A stretch of 64,000 nt of DNA. Origin: Undaria pinnatifida. Taxonomy: Eukaryota > Sar > Phaeophyceae > Laminariales > Alariaceae. The DNA is taken from the NCBI GenBank assembly GCA_012845835.1, contig JABAKD010000016.1, positions 1,854,359-1,918,358 on the forward strand, read 5' to 3'. The notes under the pieces were generated by a model. It was not told the origin of the DNA, searched no databases, and saw only the letters and a program-made list of their open reading frames with translations. Shown one piece after another: positions 60,037 through 64,000 of this stretch. The position numbers and the translations under genes are program-made. Within the stretch, counting starts at the first letter, position 1, and the number at the start of each line of letters is the position of its first letter.

Positions 60037-60060
60037 CGGGGGGCTACCACCGTAGAACGA
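59758..60060. mobile_element. TIR element family E with expanded G tract
   Basis: Left TTCTACGATACACCCCCCCC, CCAGCGATTTTCTTCAACGA; interior GATGACGTCGGGGTGTCGAG and GGACACCGTATTTCGGGAGA; right TTTCGTTCAAGAAAAGTTCG, a run of 43 G, then CTACCACCGTAGAAC. The G run occupies the place of about eight G in the 28966 copy. Confidence 0.87.
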
Positions 60061-61014
60061 CTCGCAAGCAGCATTTCTTTTCTACGGCGCCTCACTTCAG
60101 GAGTTGTATACCCCTCTGAGGACGCGTTCGACGATAGAGGTATACCTTTTTTTGGCATTTTTGTTTTCTGAATGACGAGCATTCTGCTTGGCCCAAAATC
60201 GAAACGAACAAAAAAAAAAAACAGGATAATAACATACCGGGTATGTTTTTTTGCATGATTTCGTTTGTAAACCCTATCTAGAAATGTGAGATTTTTTACA
60301 CCCACAGTTGTTTCACGCAGCAGCTTTGTTTTCTTCTCCAAATCAGTTTTCGGGATATGGTGTTGAGATACGGCCTCGAAAGGCCTGTAATTATCCGAAT
60401 TGAGAAAATTTGGATGGGTTTCGTATGATAAGATTGGCGTTTTATATTCGGGATAGTCAGGAAATAGATCGGAGGCACGTGCCTCCGATTCTCAGAAGCC
60501 ATCCGGGGCTCCGGTGGAATCGAATAAAGCTACGTCTCTACGAAGGCTAAGAAAGTGAGTACTCTCCGAGAACCTGCTCAGTCGACAGACCTGCAGGGGA
60601 CACTCTGTCTGTGTCCCCGACCAATACTCTTACAATGGTGTGTCTTAAGCTCGTAAGGGGAGGAATCTCTGCAGAAAAAAAAGTGCTGCACCTCTGTCAT
60701 CGTAGCATCGCACCCCTCACCTCAGGAGTTCCATATACCCCTCTGCCCATACCCCTCTGCTCAGAGGGGTATAGAACTCCTCAAGTAAGGCATGTTTTTT
60801 TTTTGGGGGGGGGAGGGGCGGGCGGGGGAGAGATGCAACCAACTGAATAAACGCATTACCTAATGACAATACAAAGCGTTTATTCTATCGGGAAACGACT
60901 ATATGACGTTCTCAAAGATTGTGGGTTAAGGAGCTCCATCAAATTCGGAAGGCGTTTATAGTTTAGAGAAAAAAAAAGTGCTATACCCCTCTAGCGTAGC
61001 ACCCCCCCGCTTTC

Positions 61015-61880
61015 GTGTAGTAGTTCCGTGGTGCTTCCGTGGCGCTTTCATGGTGCGTTCATTGGCGTTTTCAAGGTGCGCTCAAATGGGATTTCACGGC
61101 GCTTCCATGGTGCTGCCTGTCGTGGTGCTTGTCATGAACTTTCATGGTGCTTTCACGGTCTCTCGTGGGTTCATGGTGCGCTCGTGGGGTTTTCGTCGGG
61201 CTTTCGTGGTACGTTCATCTTGATTTTCGTGCTTCTTTTATCGTTGCTCTCGTGGACTTTTGTGGTGCTTCTACGATGCTTTGATGTTCCTTTCATGAAC
61301 TTTCATGGGGCTTTGACGGTCTCCCATATGTGGTGCCTTTATGGGGAGTTGTGTGCTTCGTGGTGGTTTCATAGAGCCTTCTATGGACGTGCCAGCGCGC
61401 TTCCATGCGGCTTTCATGATGCCTTGACGGCGCTTTCGTGATCAACAATGGAGCGTTCACGGATTTTCGTATGGTAGCTTCATGGCGCTTTCACAAAAGT
61501 CCAATGTTGCTTTCACGATCCTCCATTTAGTACTTTCGTGGAGGTGCATGCGCGCTTTATGGTGATTTCCTGCGGCTTACGTGGAGGTGTGTGTGCTTTC
61601 ATGGAGTTTTCATGTTGCCTTCACGGTGCTTCCATGGTGCTTCCATGGTGCTTCCATGGTGCTTCCATAAAGCTTCCATGATACTTCCATGGTGCTTCCA
61701 TGGTGCTTCCATGGTTGCTTCCATGGTGCTTCCATGGTGCGTTCATGATGCTTTCACGAAACGGGCCGGGGGCCTCGTATCCGTATCATGGTGCTTTCAT
61801 GGAGGGGTCCACGAAAGTTTCGTGATGTTGCCCCATAAATGGAAGTCTTTCATGGGATTGACACGGCACGTTCATGGGGC
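61015..61880 (+). repeat. degenerate minisatellite of TTCATGGTGCTT units
   Basis: Roughly 60 imperfect units of 11-12 bases (TTTCATGGTGCT, TTCCATGGTGCT) over about 860 bases, most regular at 61610-61760. The plus-strand frames rich in FHGA and GASMV words are produced by the repeat. Confidence 0.92.
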
Positions 61881-62459
61881 TTTCATGTACTTTTCCCCAC
61901 AACATGATAAGGAATACCCGTACCCATAAATAAAAACAACACCTGCCGAAACACATACCCAACCCCCAGCCCCAAGACCAGACCTGATGAGGGGAAATGC
62001 GACGTACCCTGACATGTACATGGATGGTCGTGTTTGGTTTCTCATATTTTCTTTCTCGTTTCCCGGTCCGACGCCCTTGGTTCATCCTTTGTCCGCGCCC
62101 TCCGTTGCGACGCGGGTACAACTGACTTGTTAAAAATCCAACTTTGGCAAACTTCGAACGCACGAAACATCAAGCAGCGCGATGTGAACGCACACGATTG
62201 CACACTGCTGTGTTCTCGCCCCTGCCCGAACCAGCGGAAAAAAATGGTCTGTTCTCGGCCCCCCGCCCCCCCTGGGTTGCTCCCCTATCTCCCTCTTCTT
62301 GCCTAAACGAAACCTTTTGTGTCCCCGGCAACCTGCCCAACAACGCTACCCGCTTCCTCCCCCCCTCGCCGATCTCGCAGTCGTGCATACACAAACAACA
62401 CAAATAATTATACTTCGAAGTAGCGGGAGTGAACCCGTGCAGTTTCAGCACCGGCTGTT

Positions 62460-62790
62460 CCACGTATTGTACACACGCAAAACAAACAAAAAAAACAAAA
62501 AAACATGTAAAACACACAAGAAAAAACACGTGCAAACAAAAAGCACATGAAGAGCAAAACAAAAACAGAAACGTGAAAAAACAAAAACCACAACGCAGAG
62601 CAAAAACAAGCATGCAACACAAAAAAACACAAAAAACACATGAACAGCAAAACAAAAACATGCAAAAACACAAGAAGAAAACATGCAAAACACACACACA
62701 AAAAAAACATGCAAAGACAACAAAAACACATGCATAAGCAACAACAAAAAAAACATGCACAGCAAAAACAGGCTAATAATTCCAAACAAA
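62460..62790. repeat. A-rich low-complexity tract with ACATGCAAAACAC words
   Basis: CAAAAAAAACATGCAAA-type units of about 12-20 bases repeat irregularly. Phe/Cys/Val-rich minus-strand frames and Lys-rich plus-strand frames are artefacts. Confidence 0.9.
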
Positions 62791-63527
62791 AAGAGAGCTT
62801 CTCTAGAGCCTATATTGACGAGAGCTATCAAGTTGAAAGAAATGCTGCGACCCCGAGCAAAACGCAGGCTTCATAAGGGTCCCTCCCGGTGCGCGTTCCA
62901 TAGCATGCAGCAGTATTACTGTAGCTGCAGGCGCACACAAAACCCACCCTAATAGCCCACCCCCCCCCCCCGGCTGCGCCATCGCTGCAGCACTGGGGTG
63001 CGCGACGCCACCATCACCTTTCTTCCCATATGCGTATGACATGCACGCACGCACGCACATACAAACACAAAATCGAAACCGCACCAATCCGTGAAAGCTC
63101 CAAAGGGAATTTTCACCTCCCTAAAACGACCCCGTCAAAACAGCGCCTTCCATGCCCGTGGTACCGGTGGCGTTTTTTTTCATGATGCGTCCCCCTAAAA
63201 AAATCGATAGTTTTCCTGCAAACGCGAACAACGCCAAAGCGCCACTCTCTCCCTCCCCCCCTCCCCCCCCCCCCCCCATCCTGCCCCACTCCAGCCACCC
63301 CCTGCCACCCCGTCCCTCCCTCCCTCCCCGACTGCCGCCACGTTTTGTTGTAACAACCAAACCTGCCGAACAGGGCTTACTACTATTGTCGTGATCAAAA
63401 CTGGGCGACCGTCCTCGTCGTTTTGTCAAGTTACCTCCGCAAGGGGGGAAAAACGAAAAATACACACAAATTGTGGGCGCTCTCCTGCGCTTTCTTTCTC
63501 TTTCGCTGGTATACCCTGGTGGCAGAG

Positions 63528-63631
63528 AGCCAACTGCGAACTCTCCAACTTTCCCGTGGTGGCCTCCTGCCCCCGTGCAGTTGGCCTGGCCCAGATGTCC
63601 CACCAAAAACCCCACACCATCATGGTGGCGT
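63528..63631. other. possible exon near the right edge, strand uncertain
   Basis: A balanced, non-repetitive stretch is open on both strands. On the plus strand, after ...GGTGGCAG, it reads ANCELSNFPVVASCPRAVGL to a stop at 63631. On the minus strand it reads GHLGQANCTGAGGHHGKVGE ending at a GTATAC donor. I recognise neither product. The rest of 62800-64000 has C-rich and A-rich low complexity and nothing else I can support. Confidence 0.2.
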
Positions 63632-64000
63632 AACCTCTCTTCTGATGTACGATAAGGTTAAGCCATACCCCGCGCATATCAGGCGTCCGCTGCTGAACCA
63701 TTGTAAGGGTTTCGCTCTTGCGGGTACAAACAGCGACCCCGTGGCAGCCCTTCGTTTTTCCGGGTCAAGTTTGAGCTTGACCATCAGTTTGTCCCGTCAC
63801 CGTCATCATCTGGTGTCTCTCATCAACACGCCAGAGCGAATAGCGTGAATGTAACCCCCGCCCCCTCCCCATGGCAACTCTATGAGAGACCACCATCATC
63901 GCCATAATGGATAACAGCATTTACCAGCTTTCTCTGGCTAATGCCGTGTATAACCATTCGTAGCGCTCGAAGCATCAGGTGCGGTCATCGCGCCGGCTGG

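Larger units (their letters stand above)
56890..61010. repeat. cluster of MITE family B copies and fragments
   Basis: At least ten stretches carry family B landmarks in both orientations (TTTCCGACGATTTTGGGTTA, AGGAGCCCCGTCATTCAG, GGTATACCTCTATCGTAGCA, TTTAAGACMTCTCC). They lie near 56900-57030, 57430-57575, 57710-57870, 57900-58010, 58200-58390, 58388-58702, 58800-59135, 59240-59375, 60120-60370, 60640-60710 and 60890-61010. The gaps hold two other elements and short A or G runs. No host gene is visible. Confidence 0.85.

Noticed and set aside
61015-61929. Secreted repeat protein (FHGASMVLPWC units)
   Set aside because: A 12-bp minisatellite translates to this in one frame and to other regular peptides in the others; no start, signal peptide or splice sites.

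Overview
The window is nuclear DNA from a photosynthetic eukaryote with a secondary plastid, most likely a brown alga (Phaeophyceae, Ectocarpus-like). The reasons are a light-type protochlorophyllide reductase whose N-terminus reads as a signal peptide followed by an FVGP-type transit-peptide junction, compact exons broken by GT-AG introns of 0.15-3.6 kb, few genes in 64 kb, alternating strands, and intergenic DNA full of small repeats. The organism call is inference; the genes are read from the sequence.

Five genes can be reconstructed exon by exon, with splice sites and reading phases that agree. (1) Minus strand, 11186-10356: the first two exons of a nucleoredoxin/tryparedoxin-like protein with a WCGPC site. 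(2) Plus strand, 11504-15813: a dithiol (CPYC) glutaredoxin in four exons, with a possible organelle-targeted long form and a cytosolic short form. (3) Plus strand, 28441-32741: a TLDc-domain protein in five exons, first exon uncertain. (4) Minus strand, 45821-37966: a 399-residue light-dependent protochlorophyllide oxidoreductase in six exons. (5) Plus strand, 46095-53161: proteasome assembly chaperone 2 (PSMG2/PAC2) in seven exons, last exon not found. Genes 1 and 2 diverge from a 317-bp gap and genes 4 and 5 from a 273-bp gap, so both pairs probably use bidirectional promoters. The TLDc and POR genes converge on a repeat-filled gap at 32.7-38.0 kb. A few other short stretches look like exons of unidentified genes and are given low confidence.

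The rest is an archive of non-autonomous mobile elements: a 1.78-kb TA-flanked element with perfect 27-bp terminal inverted repeats (7.7-9.5 kb); its small CAGTAGGGGTCCCC-type relatives; a long-inverted-repeat MITE family (about 15 copies and fragments); a CTACGATAG-ended MITE family clustered at 56.9-61.0 kb; a C-tract-bearing TIR family; a tRNA-derived poly(A) SINE (4 copies, one with a clear target duplication); a second short poly(A) retroposon ending in a GGAGGATG hairpin; and a 3.7-kb foldback-like structure (22.6-26.3 kb) with 1.1-kb inverted arms. Several insertions are nested and give relative ages. Tandem arrays and microsatellites fill much of the remainder. Two short words, TACCWGGTA and CTATTAATAG, recur far more often than chance allows. 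No CRISPR array, rRNA, intact tRNA, LTR retrotransposon or autonomous transposase gene was seen.
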